From an uncultured Ruminococcus sp. (GTDB lineage: Bacteria; Bacillota; Clostridia; Oscillospirales; Ruminococcaceae), in assembly GCA_947174625.1 (NCBI GenBank), contig CAMWJT010000082.1:1-6087 (forward strand): 6,087 bases of DNA, in the 5' to 3' direction. This document shows positions 6,081 to 6,087 of the stretch, piece by piece (the first letter of the stretch is position 1; each line of letters begins with the position of its first letter). A program made the translations under genes and the position numbers. Below the pieces are notes generated by a model. That model was not told where the DNA came from and did not search any database. It saw nothing but the letters and a program-made list of their open reading frames with translations.

Positions 6081-6087
6081 CCATGCC

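Noticed and set aside
6037..6087. A short minus-strand frame from the right edge, MDYTETKKQFAKFLN then stop, as the end of an upstream gene.
   Set aside because: Fifteen codons are too few to judge, and it overlaps the candidate divergent promoter. It remains possible that a leftward gene ends here.

Overview
The window looks like chromosome of a cellulosome-producing Firmicute, most likely a cellulolytic Ruminococcus (Oscillospiraceae). The reason is the incomplete plus-strand gene at the left edge. It reads cohesin / Thr-rich linker / cohesin / X-like module / dockerin, and its C-terminal part resembles the X-dockerin of Ruminococcus flavefaciens scaffoldin ScaB and of CttA. The other genes also have low-GC Firmicute character (strong AGGAGG-type ribosome sites, AT-rich spacers, a DUF4364 protein, Clostridia-type AroA motifs). 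The species cannot be fixed from this window.

Layout. 1-1745 (+): 3' part of the scaffoldin gene, whose start is outside the window. 1746-1856: convergent intergenic spacer with two hairpin terminators, the second able to work on both strands. 1857-5897 (-): four closely spaced genes, in transcription order aroB (3-dehydroquinate synthase), aroA (EPSP synthase), an aroC homologue (chorismate synthase family) and a DUF4364 winged-helix protein. 5898-6087: AT-rich leader and promoter region with a near-consensus promoter for the aro operon (TTGACA, 17 bp, TATGAT) and a weaker candidate promoter facing right out of the window.

How the genes fit together. aroB, aroA and aroC encode steps 2, 6 and 7 of the shikimate pathway to chorismate, so the minus-strand block is an aromatic amino acid operon with a small possible regulator at its end. 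The scaffoldin belongs to a separate system. It would hold dockerin-bearing enzymes or adaptor scaffoldins through its cohesins and dock by its own C-terminal X-dockerin onto another cohesin, by analogy the cell-wall anchored ScaE.

The most surprising observation is in the aroC-family protein. Its fold-defining segments are conserved, but nearly every recognised active-site motif is changed: GESHG reads GEAKG, PGHAD reads PGQAD, the Ser/Arg motif reads GTAMT and RHDPC reads ANGTC. The frame is intact and the gene has an excellent ribosome binding site, so this looks like a divergent enzyme or pseudoenzyme and not a frameshifted pseudogene. All family comparisons come from memory, not from a database search.
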